IMG/VR virus record: IMGVR_UViG_3300008266_000344
Location: 1 to 28,804 of that record
DNA length: 28,804 nucleotides
From: a virus
Strand: one strand, 5' to 3'
This document shows, one piece after another, positions 1 through 8,932 of this stretch; the first letter of the stretch is position 1; every line of letters begins with the position of its first letter. The position numbers were made by a program, and so were the translations under genes. The notes under the pieces were generated by a model. The model did no database searches. It was not told the origin of the DNA and worked only from the letters and a program-made list of their open reading frames with translations.

Positions 1-92
1 TTAACCCAAGCAGCACCAGGACGATCTTCAGTTACGGTAGTTGAGGTAGTTTTATTACCCTTAGTAACCGTTGTTGTTTTACTCGTAGCCAT
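1..92 (-). CDS. Partial virion-operon gene, unknown function (5' end only)
   Basis: The start codon ATG lies at 92-90 on the minus strand, and the reading frame stays open to the left edge, so only about 30 residues are visible. They begin MATSKTTTVTKGNKTTST and are rich in Thr, Lys and Ser. The start lies 1 base beyond the end of the 417-residue gene upstream, so it belongs to the same leftward operon. A Thr/Lys-rich flexible N-terminus is common in virion proteins, but no family can be recognised from this fragment. Confidence 0.6.
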   Translation of the reverse strand, partial: MATSKTTTVTKGNKTTSTTVTEDRPGAAWV

Positions 93-93
93 T

Positions 94-1347
94 TTAACCT
101 AATTGAATTGGAGCTTTTAAAGCATCACGGAAATAGTTAATGAATGTAGTTGCTTTGTTATAGTTCTCTGCTTGAGGATCAGCCAGTGCTTGCTCTCGCA
201 TTGCAAGTGCTTGATCTCCAGCAGTAACTCCACCAGTTATAGTGGTAACAGAGTTGTCACCACTACGGCGAATCTCTGTAGTCTGTGGAGCCATAGCATT
301 TAACTTGTCAGCAATTAATTTAGCAGTCTCAGTATCTGCTCCCTGACCAGTGTATTTTTGGAACATCTGATCTAGTGCAATTTCAATATCACCAGTATCA
401 AAGTTATTAACGCTTACGTTCTTTTCATAGCGTGGTGATTGGTAACCGCCACCATCCTTAGTGCCGTCAACGTTAAATTGACCCTTGTAACTTTTAACAA
501 AATCTTCAAAGGTAGAAAATACACGCTTGCCATATGTTTGAGCATTAGCAATATTAGCATTTAATTCTGTAGTGCGATAAACCGCACTTGCAATAATATC
601 TCTTGTAAAAGAATCAGCATAGTTAGGACTAGCTTGTTTCATTGCTTCAAGATATTTAATATCTTCTGGACGAGTAACAAATTTATTAGCAATAAATAAA
701 CTACGCAATTCATTTAACTTGCCAGAGTTTTGATATTCAATTGCAATTCTAGCTACTGCAGAATTAAAACTTTCTGGTCTAAGATCTTTTGATTGATAAA
801 TATTACCTGATTTATTTGCAATAAAAGATACTGGTACTTCAGAGTTAGGATCACTGGCTCCAAGTTTTGGATCTTTATAAACAATAAGTTCACCATCAGC
901 AGATGGAATAAAAGCATTCTTCCATCTACGCTGACTTAATGCATCATCTGGTGTAGCAACAGGAGAGTTGGTAAGATAATCAAGTTTAGCTTGTTCATCT
1001 GCACTGTCAGCTTGATAAGGACTTTGAGTTTTTGTTCCACCTATAGGTGCAAGTTCTTTTGCTGTTGCAGCAGCTTCTGCAGCTTCTGCATCAGTTTTAG
1101 CATTGCGGATTGCTTCAAGAGCATCTTGATATTTTTTTGCTTTAACTGCATCAGCACCCATTTGACCTTTTGTTGGGGGAGCTGGTCTGTTTTTCTTTTC
1201 TTCTTTTTTTATTTTTGTTTCTTCAGTTATAGCAGCCCACTGTTCTGGAGTTAACTGAGTAAATCCAGGACCATAAGGCTTTGAAGGGTTTTTTAATCTG
1301 GCAATACGCTCTTCTTCTGCCTTCTTAATATCGTCATTAACAGACAT
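94..1347 (-). CDS. Hypothetical virion-operon protein, 417 aa
   Basis: I do not recognise a family. The N-terminal ~100 residues are highly charged and Ala/Lys/Glu-rich, probably helical or coiled coil (segment around KAKKYQDALEAIRNAKTDAE). The rest is mixed helical with a Gly-rich stretch near residues 295-305. It starts with ATG 2 bases after the stop of the 1725-residue gene, with an AGGA-type ribosome site inside that gene's end. Position downstream of terminase, portal and the giant protein argues for a virion or virion-assembly role (inference). A soluble, lysine-rich protein here could be a scaffold or an internal protein. No signal peptide or membrane segment is seen. Confidence 0.75.
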   Translation of the reverse strand: MSVNDDIKKAEEERIARLKNPSKPYGPGFTQLTPEQWAAITEETKIKKEEKKNRPAPPTKGQMGADAVKAKKYQDALEAIRNAKTDAEAAEAAATAKELAPIGGTKTQSPYQADSADEQAKLDYLTNSPVATPDDALSQRRWKNAFIPSADGELIVYKDPKLGASDPNSEVPVSFIANKSGNIYQSKDLRPESFNSAVARIAIEYQNSGKLNELRSLFIANKFVTRPEDIKYLEAMKQASPNYADSFTRDIIASAVYRTTELNANIANAQTYGKRVFSTFEDFVKSYKGQFNVDGTKDGGGYQSPRYEKNVSVNNFDTGDIEIALDQMFQKYTGQGADTETAKLIADKLNAMAPQTTEIRRSGDNSVTTITGGVTAGDQALAMREQALADPQAENYNKATTFINYFRDALKAPIQLG

Positions 1348-1349
1348 TG

Positions 1350-4300
1350 TTACCCATTCCTATTAATTCCAGCACGACCATCTCGTGATTTAGCATTCAT
1401 TAGTTTTGATAGTCCGTAGTTGTAATACTGTTCAATAGTTTTAGTATTATCAGAACGGATTAGTTCTTTAATTGCAGCTTCTGCTGCTGCTTTTTCTTCG
1501 CGCTTTAAGTCAGATCCATTGGCTGCTTCAAGTGAATCAATATACGCAGCTTGCTTCATAAACCTTGAGTAGATGTCATAGGCTTGAATAATTTTAAGCT
1601 TAAGATCTTTAGGTACATCAGCATTAGGGGACATTGCATAGTTGTAAGCATTGTTAGCAAATTCATAGGCACTAGTATTATCTAAACCACTAGCCATATG
1701 TTGCTCAAGACCAGGAACTTGCATCTTAATTAATGCACGTTGCTGCTTATACTTATCTACAACTGCTCTACGCTCTGCAACAAAGCTAAATGGTAGTGGT
1801 TTAAGTTCATTAGCTTCTTTATCATTTAAATCGTAGTACGCATTAACATGTTCTTGCATAATGATTCTATTAAAGTATGCATCTATGTCCACATTCTGCG
1901 CTATACCTGCAGCAGTAGCCCATTGCCATACACCAGGACTAAACTCACCATTGCTAGGAGCAAACAGTAATGCACCCGCTCCATACTGATCAACATCTGA
2001 CTGGTTTTTAATAGTCCAATTTTGCATTTCTGAACTAAATTTAAGAATAGGTTGAATCTCTTTAGACTTTTTAGATACAAGGTATGCAATCTTGCCTGGG
2101 TTATCACCCATCCATGTTGCTAATGCCATCTCATATGGGTCACTAGCATCTGGATACTTTTGCTTTACCTGATCTAGCACTTCATAGAATGTTTCCTGCA
2201 TAGATACTACGCCTGAATCAAGCATGTACTCAGGCAAGTCTTTATTACCCTTAAGTTGTACAGACATAGGAAGAACCATTCCCAATAGTGCACGTGTAAC
2301 AATAATGTTGTGTGCACTAATGCGTGTATTCTTTAGGTATTCCATTTTATCTGCTTCAAACAAAGCAGTGTCTATACTGCCATCTGGCAAGATGTACTTA
2401 GGATCCTTTGGATTAACACCATAACCATTGGCTTGATTGTAACTAATAGCTTGTGTAAGAGCTGAGATTTCCTGTGTTGACTTCTCATCAGGACTTAACA
2501 TGCTCCAGATGTTACGTGCAAACTTAGGAGTAACTGCATTATAAAGCGTTACGTTATCACCAAGGCTACCCATTAAAGTATTATCTAGGTCTTCAGCAAG
2601 GTTCTTTGTTGGATCAAACTTACCAAGCAAAGCTTTACCTGTAAGGATTGACAATGAAGCCATTGGACCCGAAAGGTAAGGCATACCAGCATCAGTCTGG
2701 AACGAAGGATTACCAGCAGTTAAGTTAAACGTAATGTTGCTGAATAAAGGTTGCTTCATACTTTCAGTATTGCCAGTTAATGTACGAATAGTGCTATCAA
2801 CTGCACTGTAGATAACATCATCCATAGGCAAGATTACATAAGGCTGACCATCTGGATCCGTATGTACTTCACCTACAGCATCAAAGCCTTGATTAATTAA
2901 TCTTAGACGATAGATGGTTTGAAGCGGGTAGTCTTTAGTGAGACGATACATACGACGATGAAAGTCTTCAACTGCACGGTAGAAACGACCTACTGTTCGC
3001 ATGTTGTAAGCAAATACAGTCTGCATGGCAGGGTTATCAGAGAACTTAAGTACATGTTGAGTAGCATCATTTATAGCTTTGTTGCCAAATACTTTAGCTG
3101 CTTGTTCTTTTGCATTGCGATCAATTGTATCCAATGCTTTATCGCTAAGAACTCTACCTTCATCTTCAAGTTGTTTAACACGACTGTTGTAAAGATCGTT
3201 AGCCATCTTCAATTCGCCAGCTTGGTACTGTTCACGGAAGGCAAGGTAGTGCATAGTTACTACTGGTTGGCGCATAATGTTGTCAGTCTGACGAGCCATC
3301 AAATCAAAAGCTTTATCTTGACCGTGCTCACGAATCCAAGTTGCAAGATCAGTAGTAACACCATCAAAGTCAAGGTCAGTCATTACTCTGCCTTCAACTC
3401 TTTTACCTTTAATTAATCCTCGGTAATCATCAAAGGTTAATGTACGTAAAATTTTACGATGATCAGTAATTCCGTTAGCCATTGCTTCTTCAAAGTATTT
3501 AATTAACTTTGGATTGTATTGTAATGGTCCACCGTGAAAAGCATTGTACGTATCTTTAAGACCAGCGGTAACAAACTCAAGCATCTTATCAGCATCATCT
3601 GCAAGATCTTTATAACTATCAAAAAATCTAGTGCTATCTATAAATGCTTTGATGTTATCTGCTTCATCAACTGCTGGTATCCAACGACCTTCAGCATTTT
3701 TAATAAAACCAAGGTTACGCATTAACTCAGAAGAAGCTCTTGCAAAATCATCAGCATCAAAAATACCGTTATTGCGTAAAAATGTAGCACCAAAACTAAA
3801 TGTGCGATCTTCACCATTTTTAGTTTTAAACGTAAAGCCACGATCATTAAAGATACGAGTCATATTATCAAACATAGTGATGTCAATATCAGAGTCTGAC
3901 ATGTCTCTAGTATCAACTGCACGTATAGAACCCTTAGGTGCAACACCAAGAGCATCCATTGAGATGTCTACTTGACCTCTATCTAAAAGTACTGGTGTAA
4001 CCATGCTATCTGAACGACCAAGTGCAGCAGCATTTACGTTACGGCTAGATACATCACGCAAAACATTTGGATTATCAATAATAAGTTCGCGCATCCACTG
4101 TTGCTTAACTGGATCTAGTCTTCCAGCACGGCGAGCAATAGCACGATCAACTAATTCAGCACGAACAAGTTCATCAATTTCCCATTGAGACTTTTTCTTA
4201 TTAGCCTTTTCAATTCCCTTACGTATATCAATACGTGTTTCTTGGCTGATATCTCTTACTGCACCAAATTCACGACCAAGTACTTTACCTATAGCAACTT

Positions 4301-6527
4301 GAATACCATTCTTAATTGGACCAACAGCAGATAAATCGCCAGTTGCTGAAGCTTGGATTTTATTAAACTTACGAGCAGCACCATAGTTTTTAATTAACGC
4401 ACCGTTAGCGTACATCAAGAACATAAAGCCTTCGTCAATTGCAGTACGAATACCCAACTGAGGAACAAGTGTAAGAGTTGTCCATAGGTCTGTAGCAATA
4501 CCAGTAACTCTGTGGTTATATGCTCCACCAATTACTTGTGGAATATATTCAATTAACTTTTTGTCACCTTTATTAAGTGATCTACTAGCAGCAAATTCAG
4601 AAATTGCTCTCCAGTCTGGTGCAGTTACGTAATTCTGAAATTGACTAGCATGTAAAGGACCAGTTGCAGCGATTGATCTGCCCTGAGCCAAACCAAATCT
4701 TTCAGGCATTGGTGCATTATCTAATACTTCCCAAGTTGTTTTATTACCAAAGTGAGCATCAAGAGATTTTTTAATAAACTCTTCTCCACCATCCATGCCA
4801 TGAATACCAGCACGACGCATATTTAATTCAAAGATGGAGCGATGCATTGCAAATCGATCAGCTTGACTAGATCTTAAGAAATCCATAGTAGCAACTTCAG
4901 CTAGATCGCGACGACCAAATGCAAGGAATGCTTGCTTGCGAAATATGTCAGCAGTCTTAGCTACGTTTGCATCGTCATGGTAAACAATAGAACGACCAGG
5001 ATGCAACTGAACTTGTTGTTGAATAAATTTTTGTAAAAAGTTTTGTTGTTTTTGCGCTTTAATTTCAACGCCACTTACATTGTCACTTAAAAGTTGTGGA
5101 CGAAGATCTGCATATTGAATTGGAGTTTCATCGTAATCTACTTTACCAGTAAAAAATTCACGAGTACGTTCTTTTGCTTTCATTACAAATTCGCGAGAAC
5201 TTTTTACGTGATCTGCTCCATTAATTGCATAAGTTTTATCTACTGTGCGACCACGAACAAATTTAGTAAATGCTCCAGTTTCATCATTATCAAACTGACG
5301 AACAAGACTTGGAAGATCTGTTACGCCTAAACCTGACCAGAATTCAATCTCTTCAATTGTGCCATGAGCAGGAGATGCTTTTTGAATTCTAGCAACAGCT
5401 TCATTCATTGCAGCTGGATCATCAAGTTCTTTAGCTTTTGTATAGTCACCAATTCCACGAGTGTAACTATCAAATACTGGAGCAACATCAGCACGAGCAA
5501 GATAGGTGGGAACATCGTCACCAGTTTTAATTGCAGCAGCAAGTTTTTCAGCTTTGCCCGCTGCTTTAGCAGCAACAGAACCACCAAGTGTTAAATAAGT
5601 TAATGGATCTGCAAAGATTTGATAAGCTAAATCAATAGTGCCACTAGTTAATGAAAATAATTTTTTATTATCTTCAACGCTAACGCCTAAAGAATTAGCT
5701 ACAAACCTGCCAATGTTACGACCTGGAGATAGTTGTGCTCTAGAAAATTCACCAACCATAATGCCAAAAGCTTCTGGTTCATTAAACATAGAATTAATGG
5801 CAGTTAAAATAGCAGGGTCGTTAGGACCCCAAGCATCAATAATTTCTCCTGGAGTATCACCAGCAAGAACATGCATAGCTACAAAGCTTTCAGCTCCGCC
5901 ATACTTATTAACTAATTCATCTGATATTGATTCATCGTAAAGATACTTGCCCTCAAAAGATTTATCAAAATTAGCACGAGTCCAAAATGATTCACGATTA
6001 ATAATTGAATTTTGAAGCATGTTGCCAGCAGTGTTTATTGCTTTACCGTATTGTGCTCCAGCTGCCATGAGAAAACGAAACGGACTTTTAATTACGTCAC
6101 CAACAGATAGACCGTCATCAAGACCTAAAACTTTTCTAAATGTTTCATTCTGAATAATTGCGCCGTTGTCTGGTTTATTTTGATAATCAATGTTGTAGTA
6201 AGTCTTTAATACTTCTTGCATACCAGGTTCAAGCTTTTTAAATTCTTCTCCTGCTTGACCGCCACGCATACGCATAAGTTTTTCATGCGTAGTTTTAATA
6301 CCTGACCAGTTTTCAATTAAGTTTTTTTCTTCACGAGTTAAAGCAGTACGTGCACCCGCAGCATAAAGAGCAGGACTAACATTTGCAACATTTGCATCTA
6401 GTTTGCGAATGGCAGCACTAGATGGATCATTTGGAGTATTTCCAAAAGTAGATACAGTTGGAGTTAATTCTGGAGTAAATGCTGCAAAGCTTGGCGACGC
6501 CCCATCAAATTCTGGTTGCACTGTCAC
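1350..6527 (-). CDS. Giant virion-associated protein, 1725 aa (possible internal/ejection protein)
   Basis: This is the largest gene in the window, taking about 18% of it. It starts with GTG at 6527, and that G is also the last base of the upstream TAG stop. The protein is predicted largely helical by eye. It has Ala-rich segments and a few moderately hydrophobic stretches, for example around FADPLTYLTLGGSVAAKAAG, LWTTLTLVPQLGIRTAIDEG and IIVTRALLGMVLPM. I see no convincing catalytic motif. It follows terminase, portal and two small genes, a place where short-tailed phages often encode large internal-core or ejected proteins. That role is inferred from position and size only. A fused head/minor-capsid polyprotein is an alternative. 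There are no frameshifts or internal stops. Confidence 0.85.
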   Translation of the reverse strand: MTVQPEFDGASPSFAAFTPELTPTVSTFGNTPNDPSSAAIRKLDANVANVSPALYAAGARTALTREEKNLIENWSGIKTTHEKLMRMRGGQAGEEFKKLEPGMQEVLKTYYNIDYQNKPDNGAIIQNETFRKVLGLDDGLSVGDVIKSPFRFLMAAGAQYGKAINTAGNMLQNSIINRESFWTRANFDKSFEGKYLYDESISDELVNKYGGAESFVAMHVLAGDTPGEIIDAWGPNDPAILTAINSMFNEPEAFGIMVGEFSRAQLSPGRNIGRFVANSLGVSVEDNKKLFSLTSGTIDLAYQIFADPLTYLTLGGSVAAKAAGKAEKLAAAIKTGDDVPTYLARADVAPVFDSYTRGIGDYTKAKELDDPAAMNEAVARIQKASPAHGTIEEIEFWSGLGVTDLPSLVRQFDNDETGAFTKFVRGRTVDKTYAINGADHVKSSREFVMKAKERTREFFTGKVDYDETPIQYADLRPQLLSDNVSGVEIKAQKQQNFLQKFIQQQVQLHPGRSIVYHDDANVAKTADIFRKQAFLAFGRRDLAEVATMDFLRSSQADRFAMHRSIFELNMRRAGIHGMDGGEEFIKKSLDAHFGNKTTWEVLDNAPMPERFGLAQGRSIAATGPLHASQFQNYVTAPDWRAISEFAASRSLNKGDKKLIEYIPQVIGGAYNHRVTGIATDLWTTLTLVPQLGIRTAIDEGFMFLMYANGALIKNYGAARKFNKIQASATGDLSAVGPIKNGIQVAIGKVLGREFGAVRDISQETRIDIRKGIEKANKKKSQWEIDELVRAELVDRAIARRAGRLDPVKQQWMRELIIDNPNVLRDVSSRNVNAAALGRSDSMVTPVLLDRGQVDISMDALGVAPKGSIRAVDTRDMSDSDIDITMFDNMTRIFNDRGFTFKTKNGEDRTFSFGATFLRNNGIFDADDFARASSELMRNLGFIKNAEGRWIPAVDEADNIKAFIDSTRFFDSYKDLADDADKMLEFVTAGLKDTYNAFHGGPLQYNPKLIKYFEEAMANGITDHRKILRTLTFDDYRGLIKGKRVEGRVMTDLDFDGVTTDLATWIREHGQDKAFDLMARQTDNIMRQPVVTMHYLAFREQYQAGELKMANDLYNSRVKQLEDEGRVLSDKALDTIDRNAKEQAAKVFGNKAINDATQHVLKFSDNPAMQTVFAYNMRTVGRFYRAVEDFHRRMYRLTKDYPLQTIYRLRLINQGFDAVGEVHTDPDGQPYVILPMDDVIYSAVDSTIRTLTGNTESMKQPLFSNITFNLTAGNPSFQTDAGMPYLSGPMASLSILTGKALLGKFDPTKNLAEDLDNTLMGSLGDNVTLYNAVTPKFARNIWSMLSPDEKSTQEISALTQAISYNQANGYGVNPKDPKYILPDGSIDTALFEADKMEYLKNTRISAHNIIVTRALLGMVLPMSVQLKGNKDLPEYMLDSGVVSMQETFYEVLDQVKQKYPDASDPYEMALATWMGDNPGKIAYLVSKKSKEIQPILKFSSEMQNWTIKNQSDVDQYGAGALLFAPSNGEFSPGVWQWATAAGIAQNVDIDAYFNRIIMQEHVNAYYDLNDKEANELKPLPFSFVAERRAVVDKYKQQRALIKMQVPGLEQHMASGLDNTSAYEFANNAYNYAMSPNADVPKDLKLKIIQAYDIYSRFMKQAAYIDSLEAANGSDLKREEKAAAEAAIKELIRSDNTKTIEQYYNYGLSKLMNAKSRDGRAGINRNG

Positions 6528-6928
6528 TAGAAAATGCCTTTACTTTGCATTTCTCGTAATATCATTTCTACTTCGCCTGATGGATCGCTTTGAGATAAAC
6601 GAGTAAGAATTTGTGAAGGATTAAATGTACGTGCAGGTAAGTTAAGAATTTCTGGACCAGCACCTTCACCCATTGGGTTACCAGTAGTAACTGGTTCATT
6701 TGGATTTTGAGTGGGATCAAATAATCCAACAACAGGAGGTAGAGTTGGAACTGGTTGTGCTTTAGCCATTGGAGCACCAGACATTATTTCTTGAGTAGCC
6801 TTGCGATCTCCATAAACATTTGGATCACTATTAACCATATCAGTACGCTGTGACAAAGCACCTGGACCAGATACTGGTTTGGCTTGAGTATTAGTACGTT
6901 GTGTACGTGGTCCACCTTGCTGTGCCAT
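6527..6928 (-). CDS. Hypothetical Pro/Gly-rich virion-operon protein, 133 aa
   Basis: ATG at 6928, 2 bases after the stop of the 83-residue gene. The N-terminal half is low-complexity and polar (Gln, Pro, Gly, Thr), and a Pro/Asn/Gly-rich middle includes LFDPTQNPNEPVTTGNPMG. The C-terminal ~35 residues look helical (ILTRLSQSDPSGEVEMILREM). No family is recognised. The mostly disordered sequence and a position directly after the portal gene are compatible with a scaffold or a small head-completion protein, but this is inference only. Confidence 0.75.
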   Translation of the reverse strand: MAQQGGPRTQRTNTQAKPVSGPGALSQRTDMVNSDPNVYGDRKATQEIMSGAPMAKAQPVPTLPPVVGLFDPTQNPNEPVTTGNPMGEGAGPEILNLPARTFNPSQILTRLSQSDPSGEVEMILREMQSKGIF

Positions 6929-6930
6929 AA

Positions 6931-7182
6931 CTAATCCTCTTCTTCTTCCTCGTAATTAAAATCATTCTCTAATGCATGTTGAATTAATCCAGTTACATGC
7001 CATACTGGTGACTTATCATCGTAGATAGTACTTGCCCACCATTGACCATCACCATCAAAAAATTCTGCGGTAACAAAATATGTAGTACAAAATGCACCGT
7101 CTTTATGAAATGTGTGTCCGTACTCGTCAAGTAAATCTTTTAATTTAGTTCTAAATAAAGCTAATCGTTCTTCTTCTGTCAT
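6931..7182 (-). CDS. Hypothetical small acidic protein, 83 aa
   Basis: Start ATG at 7182 overlaps the portal stop codon in an ATGA junction, indicating translational coupling. The protein has an N-terminal helix (EEERLALFRTKLKDLLDEYG), a Trp/aromatic-rich central part (GDGQWWASTIYDD) and an all-acidic tail of Glu and Asp. No family is recognised. Its place between portal and virion genes suggests an assembly accessory role (inference). Confidence 0.75.
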   Translation of the reverse strand: MTEEERLALFRTKLKDLLDEYGHTFHKDGAFCTTYFVTAEFFDGDGQWWASTIYDDKSPVWHVTGLIQHALENDFNYEEEEED

Positions 7183-8924
7183 GCCCCGCCACCCAGACGA
7201 GCTAGAATACTAGCAACATCTGGTGGTGGTCCCGCTGGTTGACCTGCTTGTTGTGGTGGTGCAGGTGGAGCACCCTGTTGCATTCCTTCAGGAGCTTCAG
7301 GTTGTTCAGGCATTCCTGGAGCTTCTTCTGTTTCGCCTTCTTCTTTCTTAAAAATTTCCATAACAGCATCTTCAATAGAAGTGCCCTTCTTTTTCATATC
7401 AATTACATTAGCAATCTTTTCAATAATTTCTGAAGGATCTGCTCCTTGAGCAGCCATCTGTGGAATTGCTTGAGTTAATGCTCCAATAGATCCAGAAAGG
7501 GCATCTCGCATTCGCTCGATATCAATGCGGTCTTTTTCAAGACCAACATTCATACTCCAAGGTAGTTCGCTCATTACAAACTCACGAGATAGCAAGCCAG
7601 CTTGCAAAGCCTGTAGTGAGAAAATAAGTGCGCGAGATGGATCAAGTCCAGCCATAACTCCATAGCGAACCTGAATACTGTAGTCGCTTTTAATATCTTT
7701 AGAAGGCTTGTAGCTAATTTCGTATGGTGCACCTTGGTAAATGCCAGCCATTCTTTTATCTTCGTCAAATAAAGTCTGATCAATGTGGAAACAAAGTTCC
7801 ATAACCTTCTGGAATGTTTCAGCAAGAATTTGCTGTCCAGCCTTTATCTGCGAATCAAAGCCGCCAAGAAGTGCTTGAACTCCAGAACCTGTAATAATAG
7901 ACGCATCAATGTTACCTGATCTTCCCTCTGGGTAACGAGCACCCATTCTCATTTCTTGCTCAAGTAGTTGCTGTTCGGTAAACGCACCAGTAGGCAACTC
8001 AAGGGCTACACGACGTACGCCAGCAGGATTGTTTGTGCGGATAACAGAGTCAGGACCAAAAGCAAATTCAGATACGTCATTAGGTAGAACCAATGGAGCT
8101 TGTACAGATTTTTCTGCAGCTTCCATAGCCAACATGCTAAAGCGAGCACGAGCAATCTGCGCCCAAAGTACGTCATCAAACTGACCGCGGGGGTCATCTA
8201 AGTCAAGTCCTGGACGACGAGCAACTACAACTGAAAGCATTCCAATTGGATTTTTAGCCTTACGAAGAACCAAGTTACCGCGTTGAGGTAAGAACAAAAC
8301 TACCTGATCAGCATCTTCATAACGCATTAGTTCCATATTGGTGTCGTAGTCAGTCATGTCACGACCAAGACTTCCAATAATTACGCTTTCGTATTCAGGA
8401 AAGTCAACAACTAATTCACGAATAGTCTTAATGTACTTCTTGGTAAATGACACACAACGACCAAAGCGATCAAACTCTGGGTAAGAACCCATTGGATTCT
8501 CAATACGAATGTGTGGCATCTTTGCGTCAAAATTTGCATCAACAAAGATTGGCAAGAAACCATAGGTTAAGTACCAGTCAGCACCTGTATACATCTGAGT
8601 CTGAAGACTAGAGAATTCAACATAGTTGTTGGCAATGATAGTTCGCTTGTCAGAAAACTTCTTTGCTTTATCGGAGTTAATACTTGGAGTTGAGCAGTTA
8701 AACGAAGGAAGTGGAGCAAGAACTTCAGCAATGTCACGGGCAGCAACGTCAACAAAGTTAGCAATCATTGGACGAGACATGCCCTCTGGGAACATATCTG
8801 GGTAGACGGACTCCATGTTGCCACGGCGAACAGCAGTAATATCTGCCATGCGATAGTCACGTTCACTATATCGACGTGTAAGAGCTAATACCTTATTGGT
8901 TACTTGCTCGGTTGATAATGCCAT
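7179..8924 (-). CDS. Portal protein, 581 aa
   Basis: The portal forms the dodecameric ring at the capsid vertex through which DNA is packaged. The call rests on length (usual range about 450-600 residues), position directly after the large terminase, and overall character. The N-terminal part has helical segments around RRYSERDYRMADI, followed by an extended central region with FVDANFDAKMPHIRIENP, as in SPP1 gp6-like portals. Next come long helices around residues 270-450 and a low-complexity Pro/Gln/Gly C-terminus (PPAPPQQAGQPAGPPPD), typical of a flexible portal tail. An AGGAAA ribosome site precedes the ATG by 5 bases. The sequence is divergent, so the family call is by context plus character and is not motif-proof. 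Confidence 0.8.
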   Translation of the reverse strand: MALSTEQVTNKVLALTRRYSERDYRMADITAVRRGNMESVYPDMFPEGMSRPMIANFVDVAARDIAEVLAPLPSFNCSTPSINSDKAKKFSDKRTIIANNYVEFSSLQTQMYTGADWYLTYGFLPIFVDANFDAKMPHIRIENPMGSYPEFDRFGRCVSFTKKYIKTIRELVVDFPEYESVIIGSLGRDMTDYDTNMELMRYEDADQVVLFLPQRGNLVLRKAKNPIGMLSVVVARRPGLDLDDPRGQFDDVLWAQIARARFSMLAMEAAEKSVQAPLVLPNDVSEFAFGPDSVIRTNNPAGVRRVALELPTGAFTEQQLLEQEMRMGARYPEGRSGNIDASIITGSGVQALLGGFDSQIKAGQQILAETFQKVMELCFHIDQTLFDEDKRMAGIYQGAPYEISYKPSKDIKSDYSIQVRYGVMAGLDPSRALIFSLQALQAGLLSREFVMSELPWSMNVGLEKDRIDIERMRDALSGSIGALTQAIPQMAAQGADPSEIIEKIANVIDMKKKGTSIEDAVMEIFKKEEGETEEAPGMPEQPEAPEGMQQGAPPAPPQQAGQPAGPPPDVASILARLGGGA

Positions 8925-8932
8925 TTAATTTC

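Noticed and set aside
991-1254. 87-residue plus-strand frame rich in Phe, Cys and Ser
   Set aside because: It is the reverse reading of the Lys/Glu/Ala-rich N-terminal region of the 417-residue protein; the apparent hydrophobicity is an antisense artefact.
2919-3416. 165-residue plus-strand frame inside the giant virion gene
   Set aside because: It is antisense to a continuous 1725-residue coding frame, has a Cys/Ser/Phe-rich composition typical of reversed coding sequence and no family character.
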